From: Gymnorhina tibicen
Lineage: Eukaryota; Chordata; Aves; Passeriformes; Artamidae
DNA length: 64,000 bases
NCBI GenBank assembly: GCA_013399875.1
Contig: VXAZ01001670.1
Coordinates: forward strand, 248,001-312,000
Direction: 5' to 3'
Shown: positions 24,730 to 36,519 of the stretch, piece by piece
Numbering within the stretch: the first letter of the stretch is position 1
Layout of the letters: the number at the start of each line of letters is the position of its first letter
Notes under the pieces: model-generated
Database searches by the model: none
Told to the model about the DNA's origin: nothing
What the model saw: only the letters and a program-made list of their open reading frames with translations
Position numbers and translations under genes: made by a program

Positions 24730-25990
24730 GGCAGAGGTAAATGATTCAGAACCTCACCAAAGACACTTCCCTGCTGTGAGTTCAGATGCACAACAGGGTT
24801 CCTCTGTTTCAGACCGTGCCCAGATCTCAAATCTGAGTCACACTTTCCCTCACTCACAAAACACCTCTCCCCAAATGCTGGGATGTACTAGCAGCATTCT
24901 GAGTTGTACAAAACCCAAAGGCTTGAACTAACAGAACATAACAGGAGAATGAGAAAGAGGATAAAGCAAGATTCAATCTATTTGTTCCACGTTTGCTTAG
25001 AAAGCTCCTAAACAAGTCTTTTCTACTATTTCAGTTCCCCAAAATGCTTCTTTTAGCCAGAACATAAACATGGCATTAACAGACTTGTAAATACACATAC
25101 ATGTACAGAGAGAGAGTGAGCGTGTGCACATGTTTTGCTGTATATTTATCATCCCTGTCTTAGCACTAAAAAAATTAGCATACAGGAGAACCGTGGATTT
25201 TAGGGGAAATACTGATCTCCAGGCACTCCACAGTGGACTTGTTACTGAATGGAGAGAGGTCAGAAGAAGAGATTAAAATTACATTTTGATATATTAGAAA
25301 ATAACCTGAACTATTTACAGGATTATTTTTGCCCTTTTTATCAGTCAAATACGAAATTTATGAACTCCCCAAGATTTCAGCACTGAAATCAGTAGTTGCT
25401 AAAGCTAGTATCTAAAATCAGTCACACTGGTTTTTTGTACTAGGGAAAAAACCTGAATTTTTGACATCTATTAAAAAAAAAAGCACTCAAATTTGCTAAA
25501 ACTGCTTTGCATTTCTGCTGTCCCTCAAAGACAGAGCAACCTTTCCCCCTTTTTGATGCCTCTGACATTTAATGTTCTGACACTGAGGTGGAGTGAAACC
25601 AGTGGATAAAATTGGGAGCATTTTTTTTTTGCTCTAAAAGAAGCTGATTTTGAGATTTTGTAACTTTGTTTGTAAAATAGTCGTAGTTCTTCTTGAATGT
25701 CAAAAGGGGAGCTGAGGATCCTTATAACACCACCCCATGGGACCAAAGAAGTTTTATGAGACTCAGCAGAAGTAGAAAAAGAGAGTCCTTGGTGGTGGCT
25801 CTTTTGTAAGATTTTAATAATGTATTTGTTAGTGCAAAGAAAAAGCAGAATTAAATGGGTCCTCAAGCTAGTAGACATCTGAGATTTCAAATCAAGTCAG
25901 TATTTTTTTTCTTTGTGTTTTGCTTCTATACCTCATGTCCAAACTGGTATAGTCTTTGTCTCCTGCTCTTCACACAGCACTGAAGCTAAG
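24730..25990. other. Intronic stretch without recognised features
   Basis: Mixed-composition intron; a T10 run at 25620 and A10 at 25472. No feature recognised. Confidence 0.55.
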
Positions 25991-25994
25991 TAGC

Positions 25995-26259
25995 ATTAAA
26001 GAAATATTACACTTAACGTCCCCTAGGAACTGGGATCCCCCGCTTCTTACACTTAGGATAAAACACTGATTTCTAGAATTAAAATTAAAGAAATATTACA
26101 CTTAACGTCCCCTAGGAACTGGGATCCCCCGCTTCTTACACTTAGGATAAAACACTGATTTCTAGAATTAAAATTAAAGAAATATTACACTTAACGTCCC
26201 CTAGGAACTGGGATCCCCCGCTTCTTACACTTAGGATAAAACACTGATTTCTAGAATTT
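25995..26259. repeat. Three-copy perfect 89-bp tandem repeat
   Basis: Units begin at 25995, 26084 and 26173, each starting ATTAAAGAAATATTACACTT and containing CCCCTAGGAACTGGGATCCC. As read, the units are identical, with the last copy ending two to three bases short. Within each unit TTACACTTA recurs 40 bp apart. The absence of any difference implies very recent expansion, gene conversion or an assembly artefact. Confidence 0.97.
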
Positions 26260-26261
26260 GT

Positions 26262-29200
26262 GAATAAAAAATTGGAACTGAAACAGAGAGGTAGAACGAA
26301 GGCAAAGTAATAACCCCTTTGACGTAATTATAAACTTTGGCTTCTCATGATCTACTTGGATTGAAAATAGGTTTTCCTGCTCTACTGAGGTGTTATTCCA
26401 GATGTTATAGTTCATGTGAACATCAGTACCTTTGAGCTTCTAGTACATAAGGCACCCTTTGGTCTAGGCATGATAACCAAAAGAAATTTTTAAGAAAAAC
26501 CTTTAGAAGCAAAAGCCTGTCTCTGTCCCTGGTATCTGTAAATGCTCAACATGATTTCTCTCTAACAGACATTACTTATCTTTCAGAAATCAGATACTTT
26601 CTTCTTGTCTAAAGGTAACTAATCAGTTGCTATAGACGTTTAAGGTTCTAATAAACATTTGCTTTTGATGCAAAATCTGTTTCTGACTCATGTGCTAGCT
26701 CTTCTCTTCCACTGAATGTGTCATTGGCTATTTTTATTTTCTTTCCCATATATTTTATGAAGCTGAAAATCAAAGCTAACAGGGACAAAAAGCAAGTCGC
26801 AGCAGGTTGAAAATATAATATCTTAGTATTTTAGACATGTGTCAGCTTGATAACATAGGCAGAGCACTAGAGGGATTGCCAGAATGTGACAGTGCACATG
26901 GCTTTGAGTTTAGAGAACATGCTTTAAAAAAAGACTGGAAGGCAGCAAGGGCAAGGTAGCCAGACTGTGGGTCTTATTCTGATCTTTTCCTGATCTTAAA
27001 AGCAAAACCAGGGAAACTAATACCAGCTAAGTCAGGCTGGAGAAACTGTTAAGTTTTTAAAGGAAAATTCTATGAGGATGCAAGTCCAAGTGATGGAAGT
27101 GCTGATTTTTAAGATCTGTATATTGCTGTCCACTCATGACATTAATTTATGTAGCCTGAGCATGGTTCATTCCAATGCACGTGTTAGTTCTAGAGGGAAA
27201 AGTGATATTTAATGAAAATAATGTCATACCAATGATCACTGACATTAAAATACTTGACTTTTGTATCCCTCACTTTATTCTCTCTGCATTAGCAGATTAG
27301 GAATTGTACCTACTTTATAAAAATACATGATAATATTACTTCTCACAGCAAGTGACAATAGCATATAGTACTAAAACCTTAATACCACCACAGTTTATTT
27401 GCACATTTTTGGTAGGTAGCAGTACAGAACCATTTTGGGTTGTTGAACAGCAATTTGCACCAGAATATCAAAGTCCATTAAAATAGTAATTAAATCGCCT
27501 TTCCGTTCATCTTTACCTCATTTAGCTAGAAGTATTTAATTTACCCTGCCTTACAGGTAGGCAAATGAACAATATACATACACAGAAGGAATCAACAGCA
27601 GAACTGGGAGTGCCACACCAGAGTTCAGGCTTTTTGATCTTGGCTTAAACAACTGAACTCTTATCTCTTTCCCTTGTTCAGTGACAAATGTCACAAAAGC
27701 TGAAGCCAGCAGCCTGCCCCGAGACAGAGAGCAAAAATAAGAACTAACTATTTCTAGTGCCAGATATCCACATATAGCCTTACTGGGATAAAACAGAGAA
27801 CAATGGGACCTTTCACAGCATCTCCTGCACTTGGAGTGAGCCCCTTGCCCCTGCAGAAGAAGGCTGGTCACAGGCATAGCAGAGGCTACATAAGGCAAAC
27901 AGAAGTCACCACTCAGCAGGACACAGCAGCTTTACCACAGCCTGGAGGTTACTGTCCTGATGCCTGGACATTTGATCATCACATTGCTCCAGTCTGAAGG
28001 TTACCCTGAGCTTCATGATGCAGGGGGCTAAAATTCCAGTTGTTCTGCTTCAGTAACCTGCCACTTGTTCTAAAAAACTGGTTTCTTTTGCTGTTAGCCT
28101 CAGAGCAGGACTGTTCTGGTCTCTCTGCCAGAGGGCAGTATTACACAAAACTATGAGCTTGTTGATAACAATATAATTTTATAAGCAGTTGCTTTACTTA
28201 AGCAATTGCCAAGAAAAAGCTTTAGATTCAGTAGGAATTACTAGTTATGAAGAACACATGAGATCTAAAATCTAAACCAAGCCAGCTTTAAATATTAATT
28301 TTCTGCTGTAATAATTACACTCAGTAATTTTTCTCAGATTATGTAAGAATTAAGAAAACTAAACTGAGCATAAATCATTGGTTCCCAGTGGTGAAAGAAA
28401 AGTGATCTTCTTTTTATCTCTCTCAAGTACAGGAAACATATCTTGGGTAAGTTAAATGAAATAATTAAATAATTCCATGTTGGAGACCTGAACATATCCC
28501 ATCACTTCCCTCTTCTGGTAACTCTTAGCCTACACAAGTAAGTATTATATCATGGAAATATTATATCTTTTGTGAGAAAATTTCACAGATTTCAACATCT
28601 TCTCTTCAGAACAAACTAATTCCTGCAAAACAACTAGAATTTTAGCTAGGCTAAAGGTATGTGCAAGTATGCTCTTTGTGATGTTGTGAACATTATCTGC
28701 ATGAAAACTGTCTGCCTCTTCCTCCACTAACTTAAGCTGATCCACTGATGCCAGCTGATGTCTCCTAATGCACTGAGGCTTCCTGTGCCATTACTGTGGC
28801 TAGCACGTTCACCAAGAACTGAATTAAGGTACCAGGAAATGAACCACTGGACAAGCCAAACTATATTTTTTCTAAATAGTGTTTCAAGTCTAAGCAGACG
28901 CTTGAAAACTCAGCTTGTTTTCCTCTGCTTTACGCATTATTGCACATTTATGATGCATATGGCAGAAGACACTCCAGATGCGATTCCAGAATTGTGTTCA
29001 AGTTATACAAGTAAACATCAGCAAGCCAGTTTTCACCAGCATCAGTAAGAGGCAGACATCATACACTGACAGACAGAAGACTGACCCCAGAGAGTGAAGA
29101 CACACTACTCTTAGAAATCCTAGCTGCATCCAAGACTTTTGTCTGCTAACTACAAACGAACTATGAACTGTGGATTTTAAAAATACATTCACACAGATAT

Positions 29201-29400
29201 CGTTTCACCTGCACGTGCACAGTGATATTCCTTTTCTAAGACTGCCTTTTATAAAAAGACCTAGGTACATCCCATTTAACACACAGCCCGCATCCTGTGT
29301 TGCATTGCCTGGCGCCTAAAGCACAGATAGCAGGAATTCTTACTCTAAGACATCAGCATGTACACACAAATCCCTTAAGAAGCTGTATAAGAAGTCACTT
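26262..29400. other. Intronic stretch without recognised features
   Basis: Unique-looking intron. A 115-codon minus-strand frame near 27551-27898 is unrecognised and likely chance. Confidence 0.5.
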
Positions 29401-29405
29401 TAGCA

Positions 29406-29584
29406 TTATGCCAGTAAACCACTTCTGGGAGTGAAATCATAACAGAGTTTGAAAACTATTGATAACAGAACAGCTGCAAACTTGGTCTTATGAAGCTCTG
29501 CGGACATCTTGCAACATCCATCCTGAAGCCTCCGGGAGACACTCAGAACATCATTCAAAGCTTGGTGCCTCTTTGTGGACCTCC
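29406..29584 (-). other. Candidate alternative terminal exon of NRXN3 (speculative)
   Basis: On the minus strand a pyrimidine tract of about 40 nt (complement of 29593-29630) leads to CCTACCCGAG|GGAGG. If the 76-nt exon were spliced here, its phase-1 G plus GG gives an open frame of 59 residues (GRSTKRHQALNDVLSVSRRL...) to TAA at 29406. That would replace the membrane anchor and yield a secreted protein. Against it: GAG is a disfavoured acceptor, no AATAAA is seen close downstream, and I do not recognise the peptide. Confidence 0.2.
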
Positions 29585-29601
29585 CTCGGGTAGGTGAGGA
29601 A

Positions 29602-29623
29602 GGGAAGAGGGGAAGGGAAGGGG
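29602..29623 (+). other. G-quadruplex / purine tract
   Basis: GGG-AAGA-GGGG-AA-GGG-AA-GGGG on the plus strand, within a longer purine run (29593-29630). In the NRXN3 transcript the complement is a strong polypyrimidine tract, so it may matter as a splicing signal instead. Confidence 0.65.
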
Positions 29624-29739
29624 ATGAGGAATGACAGAGCGCCGAGGAGCTGAACACCAGCTTACAAACAGAGAACAGAATCACATAACAACACTGGACC
29701 AATGGACTCCAAGACACAGTGACACGACGGATGGACACA

Positions 29740-31140
29740 AACAAGACGCAAAATCACTACTGAGAAATTAAAATAAAGCAAAGAAACCCCATTAAAAAAA
29801 AGTACATATATATCTCTCAGGCTGCAAGAAGCAGCCAAGGGTACTACCATAACTCTTCCAAAAAGAATCAATTATAATATAAATAAAAATTAAAATCAAA
29901 ACAATATCCCCCCAAATCATACACTACAGACTTGCTCGGTTAGCCTGAATGCGTAGCTCTGATGGAACATAAGATGGTGTCATCACAGCCCATGCACCGG
30001 TTAATGAAGGCCATGGTTAGTTACATCAGCTAAACTACAGCATGCCAGAAAAATGATCTTGCACTGACCCAGAAATAAAAGATACGACAGACACTCTGCA
30101 TTGCAATAAAATTCTTTTTATGCCATCTGCAGTTTCTAGGGCTCTTTACATTGGAAGAGTTTTTCCTGGGAATATGCAGGGGAATGGGGAAGGTTTTTTT
30201 CCTCTGGGTGTATTTTTCTCTGAACTCAATTTAAAAAAAAATGGAAACGGGAAAAAAACAGGATAGAGACTTTGCAGAAGTTTAAAAAAAGTAGGAAAAT
30301 TAAAAAAAAGGAGGGGTAATAATCTTCATTCTTTTGCACACAACTTTCTTGGGAAGTCCGAAAATGTGGCTTTCTTAAGGATGGCAAGAAAAGATTTTGT
30401 TGCCTTTATTGGTTTGCAGATCTATATCTCTATTCTTGAGATGATTAAATCATTAGTTTGTTGGAAGAACTCCAAAAATATAAATTGAGAAGTACAGCGG
30501 TGATTTTAAAAATTAAAAAATAGCAGTATGGCACGATTACGAGCCAAAAAAAAAAAAAAAGGGAAAGAAATATAAAAGAAACTAAAATATCAATCACCAA
30601 AAATTCATGCGGCACAAGATGAGGTGAAACGACAGAAAATGTTCTTCAAATATATACAATGTATATATCTATCTATATATACACTGAGTATGTGTATATA
30701 TCGATTGATATACCTGTATAATTTTTTTGTTCTCCCTGCCCCACCCTAACCCAAGGCTAATTGGTAGATGAAATTATCAATTAAAAGTAAAGAAATAAAT
30801 AAAAGGAAGAAAGAAAAAATTCTAACAAAAAAGAAATTAACGTGCTTTGTTCACCAAGAAATAACAGTATCATGCATCTGTCCACACCAGCGGATGCCAG
30901 GGTTAGATGAAGGCATGAATTTCTGTGTAAACATGTGATTGGATGATAGGGGCTACTGTTGATATTGGTCATTTATTACTTTAGCATATAGATATATATG
31001 CACACTGTATATATAGTGCATATATAGATAAAATATCCTCATGGGTGGGGCCTTTGGAGCTTACATAGAAAGAAAGACCAATATGCAGAAAACCAATCTC
31101 AGTACTCCTAATGTAAAAAAAAAACAAAAACAAAACTAAA
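29740..31140. other. AT-rich, homopolymer-dense domain
   Basis: Many A7-A15 runs (for example 30546-30560 and 31117-31125), T runs and a TA-rich tract at 30649-30722. Near 30994-31028 an imperfect inverted repeat (TATATATGCAC ... GTGCATATATA) occurs. No convincing frame or RNA gene. Confidence 0.5.
30649..30722. repeat. TA-rich simple repeat
   Basis: Degenerate TATA/TATC/TGTA units with ATCGATTGAT in the middle right. Confidence 0.8.
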
Positions 31141-31149
31141 ACTTCCTGT

Positions 31150-34100
31150 AAGTCATCTGCATGATTGTAAAACTTGCTCATTTGATTGTTTTTTGGCTGT
31201 AAGATTGTAGCTAGGAAATTCCATCAAACAAGTGATGCTATTACACTCTGGGAAGTGTTGTGGATGAACCCCTGTCCTTTGGGTCCATATGGTATTCAGT
31301 TTATGAGATGGGAAGTCTATTTCTCTGAGTACTCAGAGGCATGCACACAACTTTAAAGGCCATTTCTTATTCACAGCGTGAGAAGTGGGCAAGAATTCCT
31401 GCTTGTCAGAGGGAAAGACTGGGGGTAACTGGGCACTGCATTTTGGGGGGTGTTCCTCTTAGGAGAACAATAAAAATTCCCTAGGTGCTTCAGGAAGGTT
31501 GAGGCAGTTGATGCAGGAAGGAGGATGACAGTTAAATCAACACTTCTTTTGGTTTCTTCAATGAAGTCTTCACTTCCAGCATATTGGTTTTTGTACTGCG
31601 TTGGTGCTTTTGGAAGACAGATTCTGCTTGTTTTCTGCAAATAAATCTCTGACCCAGGCAGCCTTCAGGTGGATGGCTACAGGCCAGTAAATTATAGATA
31701 CAGAGAGCATATCTGTAGGATACGTGCCTCCTGTGTGTGGGTACAAAATACTATGGAACTTCCAGTGCCAAGAACTGTAGATTTTGGCGTATCTACTGCT
31801 GTCTCCAGTCCCTCATCAGAAAGGCTTACCAGTCTGATTAGACAATGACAGCCTTAACATATATGAAGCCTTTTGGGAAATACAGAATAAATTTCTCTGG
31901 AAAAAAAAGATTGCATAGAAAATTGATGAGCTGATAGGAAGGGAAAACTGGCAGCTGCACTGGGGAAGAAACACAGGATGTGTCAAGTCAGGGAGCAAGG
32001 ATTAAGCCCTACAGACCATTTCAAGAGCCTACATTCTGGGCTTCCAGCTAATTGGTTAGTGTTTGGGTCTCAGTGTTTTGAGTAGTCCAAGGAGCAGCTT
32101 GGGCTATGATCCCAATAAGCTGCCTGGCCTCCAGCATCCAGCCTGCCTGGTGCCTGAGCTCCACTAATGGACACCCTTAAGAGGAATGAGGGTAATGGTA
32201 TGAGGAGACAGCAACAGCTGTCGGAAAAGCATAATTATAATCCTAAAGACTTTGAAGTCTCAGTAAAATCAGATTGTAAGGGTGCTCCTCATTTCACTGA
32301 AAAGAGATAAATGCTTTCTTTCTTCACAGGGCTTGCTAGTCATTCCTTGTCAGATCAGAAAAGATATTTTCCTTACAAATCTGACATTCTCTGAGAGCAA
32401 CTGAGTGACCCAAACACCACCACAGAGCTGTGCTCAAAAGCACAGACTCAGGAGCTCAGCTTGAGTTTTGAGGAACTTTAATATTTGAGTCTCGGGTCTC
32501 CCTCGAGCAGGCCAGAAAAGAGTCCTGTACTCATACCAGAGAAAAGCATCATGTTTCTGGTGCAGAGAAGTTTTTTGGCCATACACTGGGACAAGCAACA
32601 TTTTCACAGAGATAAAAGAGGATCTTCTCTTGACTGTTAAGTAAATACTTCTTCAGGGCAGTTTTTTTGCCCCCTGTATCATTTAGATTAAGCCTTCTGG
32701 GAGATCTCAAGAACTAAGGGTATCTAGCTTTTCTGCAATAAGATGAACAGCGGGCAGTTTTTTTCCCTGAACCTGCAATGGTTTCTTTTGCATTACATAA
32801 AACACAAATGGGTTTTGGATCCACAGCTGTCATTGCCATCACTTAGAATAATTCCTTATGTATACATACATGTCCACAGTTGGTGTCTGTAAGCTACCTC
32901 AGCTAGGACAGGTCCAGTGACAGCTCCTGTTTTTTAAACAAAGTTTTTCTACCAAAAGTCCAAAAGAAACCACTTTTGGAAGAGGGGCAGAAAGTGTTAG
33001 CCAGCCTGCTACAGTGTTTCAAGCCAGCCTGGAAAATCCTGAAGGGGCAGAGTGAGGGAATCACACTCACACTGTCTTTTTTTAAAGAGACGCAAGTGTT
33101 CATAGGCAGAACGTCTATGAGATTCAGGTCTTGGATTCAACTGCGAATCAGAGTTAAGTCGCAATAAGACCTTGCCAAATGGTTCTCACATGATATTTAG
33201 CCTCAAAGAGGACATGATTTTCAGCCTCTGAGTACGCCAAAAACAAAGGCTTCAAAAGGACTCTGTAGAGTACTGCCTCTGATTCAGGACCAAGACGAAA
33301 GTAGTACCTCTAGATATTGGGATTTGATTCTGACCTATATGAAATCTGAAAACTTCTGATTTGCAGGCAAATATTCTCTGCTGCCCTTGTCTTGGCTATT
33401 GCACAGCAGGTTCATAGTGATGTGTATCATATCTCACAGCTGCAGCAGTGAGTTCAGTAACCTTTACATTACTAGACCATGGCACTGAGGGTGATGGAAG
33501 GCCAAATTTGGCAGAAACTCAACAGTTTTAAAAGCTACACATTATCAGAGCAACAAAAAGAAGACTGTGCTGGGTTAGGTAATTTAATTTTCCGTCTGCT
33601 GTAAAAGGGATCAGGCAAGGCAGAAGGCAGTGACCTGTCAACAGAGCAGGATGAAGCAATTTCAAATGAGCCCAATTAAAAAAAAAGCCAACATTAAATT
33701 ATAAAAAAATCTGAAGCCACACACTAGAAAATACAAGCGAGATAATCTGGATCTTTTTGCTTCACAATGTACATATTTAAATACCAGATCTTGGCATGTG
33801 GCCAGAACTCTGACTTGGCTGGTGAAGTGTAAGGGCAAACATGTCTGCTCAGCCAAGCCAGCACTACTGGATTTTGATAAGCTGGCTCAGATTGCTTTAG
33901 TGCTCCAGAGCAGAATGGGCTGACTGAGTGCTTTGATACTGACTGGATTGCAGACACTGGATGCACTGAGAATGCAGACAATAAGATAGACAAAGAAAAT
34001 GAGAAGCCCCATAAACCTGCTACTTTTCCTTCTTGTTACAATGGAATGAGTTAAGTTTATGCAAAAAGGACCTGCATATTCCTCCTCCTTCTGGCAATTC

Positions 34101-34780
34101 TGTACACCGGCACTTCTGAGAGCAGGAAAACTCAAAATCTGGAAGTGCAGATTTCATCAGCAAGGACCATCTGGGAGACTTATTTTCACATATAATCAAG
34201 CTAACTTTTATTCTCGATGTCATAGTAATTCCCAAGAAAAGAATCAGATTTCAGTGGCTTATGCAGTCCACCTTCCTATGCAAGAGGAGTAGGGTGCAAT
34301 AAAAGATACTGGGTGAAATTTGCAAGAATGTCTAGTAGTTTAGGAGAGAACCTTCAGCAGATTTTCAGTGAATCATATCATTTTACACAGCAGATATTCA
34401 AATGTCTGTAGGCATTTATATCTGCCAACTGTAATGCTTAGTAGGATTTTCAAAGGCAAGTAATTTTTACAAATCCAGTTTGTACCTGTTTGTAGCATTT
34501 GATTTCTAACTGTGTCAGGAAGGAGGTATTTTTGGTCTGGAAATGTTGCTCTACAGCACTATGAAATTTCATGCTAAACATCCTGTTTTACCAAATTTCT
34601 ACTCAAACTTTGATTTTTCCAGTGGCAGCAAAAGCTGAAAATATTGCTGTTAAAATTTTTAGCTGCTGAAATTATTGTGATATTTGAAACAAAAATTTAC
34701 AAGAGGAGGAGTCTGACAAAGACCTCATTTTGTCCTTTAATTGAAATACACGGCAATCAGAATATAAATTTTAAAAAAAG
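31150..34780. other. Intronic stretch without recognised features
   Basis: Mixed-composition intron. Open frames are short and unrecognised. Confidence 0.5.
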
Positions 34781-34789
34781 AAGTCTTCA

Positions 34790-34960
34790 CATGTTAGTGA
34801 CGCTTTAATGAAGTGACTTCATTCATTTGCATAGTAGCTGTGGTACCTTTGTCCTTTTAACAAGGTCCTATTATCATGCTTCACTTTCATTATCATCACT
34901 GTGCTGGCATTTCATTACTACCTTTAATTTAACTCTCAGTATCCACACTGTTTATACTTC
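34790..34960. promoter_or_regulatory. Candidate conserved non-coding element
   Basis: A high-complexity block with a perfect 17-bp palindrome AATGAAGTGACTTCATT (34807-34823) immediately followed by the POU octamer ATTTGCAT (34825-34832), then several TTTAAT/ATTA-type homeodomain cores. This kind of clustering is typical of enhancers, but conservation cannot be judged from one sequence. Confidence 0.3.
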
Positions 34961-34969
34961 ACAATCTAG

Positions 34970-36216
34970 TAATATTTGGACTGCTTTTCTTCCAGATGGG
35001 GAGTAGAAAAACTCCTATTTTTCTATCTAAAATCTTAAATCTGTGAAAAAAGAGACGGGAAGTAGGCTAAACTACCTGTTACCATCAGTCTGTGTCACTG
35101 CCTTCACTGCCATCACAGGGAAGTCAAGAGTATGGGTGGAAGTTCCCAGCTACAACACAATGCCAATCTCAGGTTACAGCAGGACCAAGTTCTACTAAAA
35201 ATGCAGGTACAGCATGACAAATTGAAAAGAAATGTGAAAGCACTAGCCTTGGGTGAATTTTTATGTTATTATTGTATTACTCAAATGGCTTCAGGAAATT
35301 AGAAACAGAACATTTATAAAACTTTCTTGGTATTTTTTGTAAGGAAAAAAAATATCATCCCAAATAAAACAAAGCAAAAACAAACAAAACAAAGCCAAAC
35401 AAAAGAACCCCTTCAAACTATTTATATGTTTCACTTTTAAAGACAAAAATTCTAACCAAACTTCCTCTTTTTCTTTTAAATGTACACAGAAATTCGATGA
35501 TGTCTGTTCTCTATTATAGAAATGCTTAACTCATGGCAAGCCTCAAAAAAGAAGACTTGAAAAAGCCTGTAAGAAATAAAATAGACTGCAGTTGCCTGCT
35601 GGATATCACATCATATATCTCACCAGAAAGAAAAGCCATCAATTTATCAAAATGTATCTGAAAGGGAGAAATTGAGTCAGTTTCACATGGCCAGTCCTTC
35701 TGACTCCTTAATGGATACATTTTGAAGCATCATTGCAGATAACAAGGCAAGAATTACTACTAATTTTGTTACGTTAAAACTATGTTTTGGTGCTCCCCAA
35801 CTTCTTTGGGCTCACAGGAAACAAAATTAGTATAAACACATTACCATGTTAACTGTACTCAAAATCCCATGGACAAATATATCCCTTAACATCCATCTTC
35901 AGAGTAATTAAGAAAGATTAAACTTTGCTAATAACTGATTTTTGTTTCACTTTTGTTTCTCTTCTGTTTTCAAATGTTCACCCTTTCCACTTCATAAATC
36001 TTCATTATTTGTCACACTTCATATTGATTTTTTTTTCCCTACTGTGTCAGTAAAGTAACATCTACAAATATGTGAACCATTAATGAGCTGGGATCACTTT
36101 CAGAAAGTTTGCCTTTCCATGCGAACAACTTTATATAAACCAAATAGTGACTACATTTTTGTGTTTTGCTGTTGCCAAGTCCATGGGATCTGATGCTTGG
36201 CTGTATAATTTCTTAT
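34970..36216. other. Intronic stretch without recognised features
   Basis: AT-rich intron leading toward the 76-nt exon donor; an A/C-rich run with CAAAACAAAG-type units at about 35360-35405. Confidence 0.5.
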
Positions 36217-36333
36217 TTTATATACAGTGTATATATATATGAGTGTATATATATACACATATACACACACATATATACATATATAATTATATATGTATAC
36301 ATTCACACACATATAAAATATATGTATGCATTG
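36217..36333. repeat. TA/CA simple repeat with perfect palindromes beside the 76-nt exon
   Basis: Alternating TA, TG and CA units starting 53 nt past the exon donor. It contains a perfect 26-bp palindrome at 36274-36299 (half-site TATACATATATAA) and a 16-bp palindrome at 36243-36258. In NRXN3 RNA these could form hairpins next to UGUGUG-type sites. Confidence 0.92.
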
Positions 36334-36385
36334 TTTTTTGCAAATGAAATCAGAAAGCAAGCAAAACACGACTGACCTGACTTAC

Positions 36386-36461
36386 CTGTACTGGGTTCAC
36401 AGTCAATGAAATCTTCATCATCACTGGAACATTCAGCTGATGAAACGATGTCATCTGTTGT
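36386..36461 (-). CDS. NRXN3: Neurexin-3 76-nt stalk exon with cysteine loop
   Basis: The exon encodes [18 protein letters not shown] followed by IDCEPST and one G of a split glycine codon. The two cysteines bracket an acidic stretch and form the conserved juxtamembrane cysteine loop of neurexins, just outside the last LNS domain. Neurexin-1 has the homologous TTDDI...SAEC...CEPSS segment, also starting at a codon boundary. The acceptor is ...CACATGCCAG|ACA after a T-rich tract; the donor is CACAG-type ACAG|GTAAGT, a near-perfect match. The exon is 25 codons plus one base, so phase 0 in and phase 1 out. That joins in frame to the terminal exon at 1638 (making STGGELV) or to its internal acceptor at 1014 (making STANPTE). 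Reading past the donor gives 26 more codons before TGA at 36303-36305. Confidence 0.95.
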
Positions 36462-36519
36462 CTGGCATGTGAAGCAAAGGAACAAAAGAAAAAAAAATAA
36501 GATATTTGCAAGTCAAGAA

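Larger units (their letters stand above)
1639..36385 (-). other. NRXN3: NRXN3 intron before the terminal exon (34,747 nt)
   Basis: The intron is bounded by GTAAGT at 36380-36385 and CCCAG at 1639-1643. It contains scattered CR1 fragments, simple repeats, a tandem array and AT-rich domains, listed separately. Open frames inside it are short, lack codon bias and are not recognised, apart from a possible extra exon near 29.5 kb. Confidence 0.9.

Noticed and set aside
25525..25890. 121-codon minus-strand frame
   Set aside because: No domain or codon bias; ordinary intron sequence.
25995..26259. CRISPR-like array
   Set aside because: The 89-bp units abut directly with no variable spacers, and the genome is a vertebrate's.
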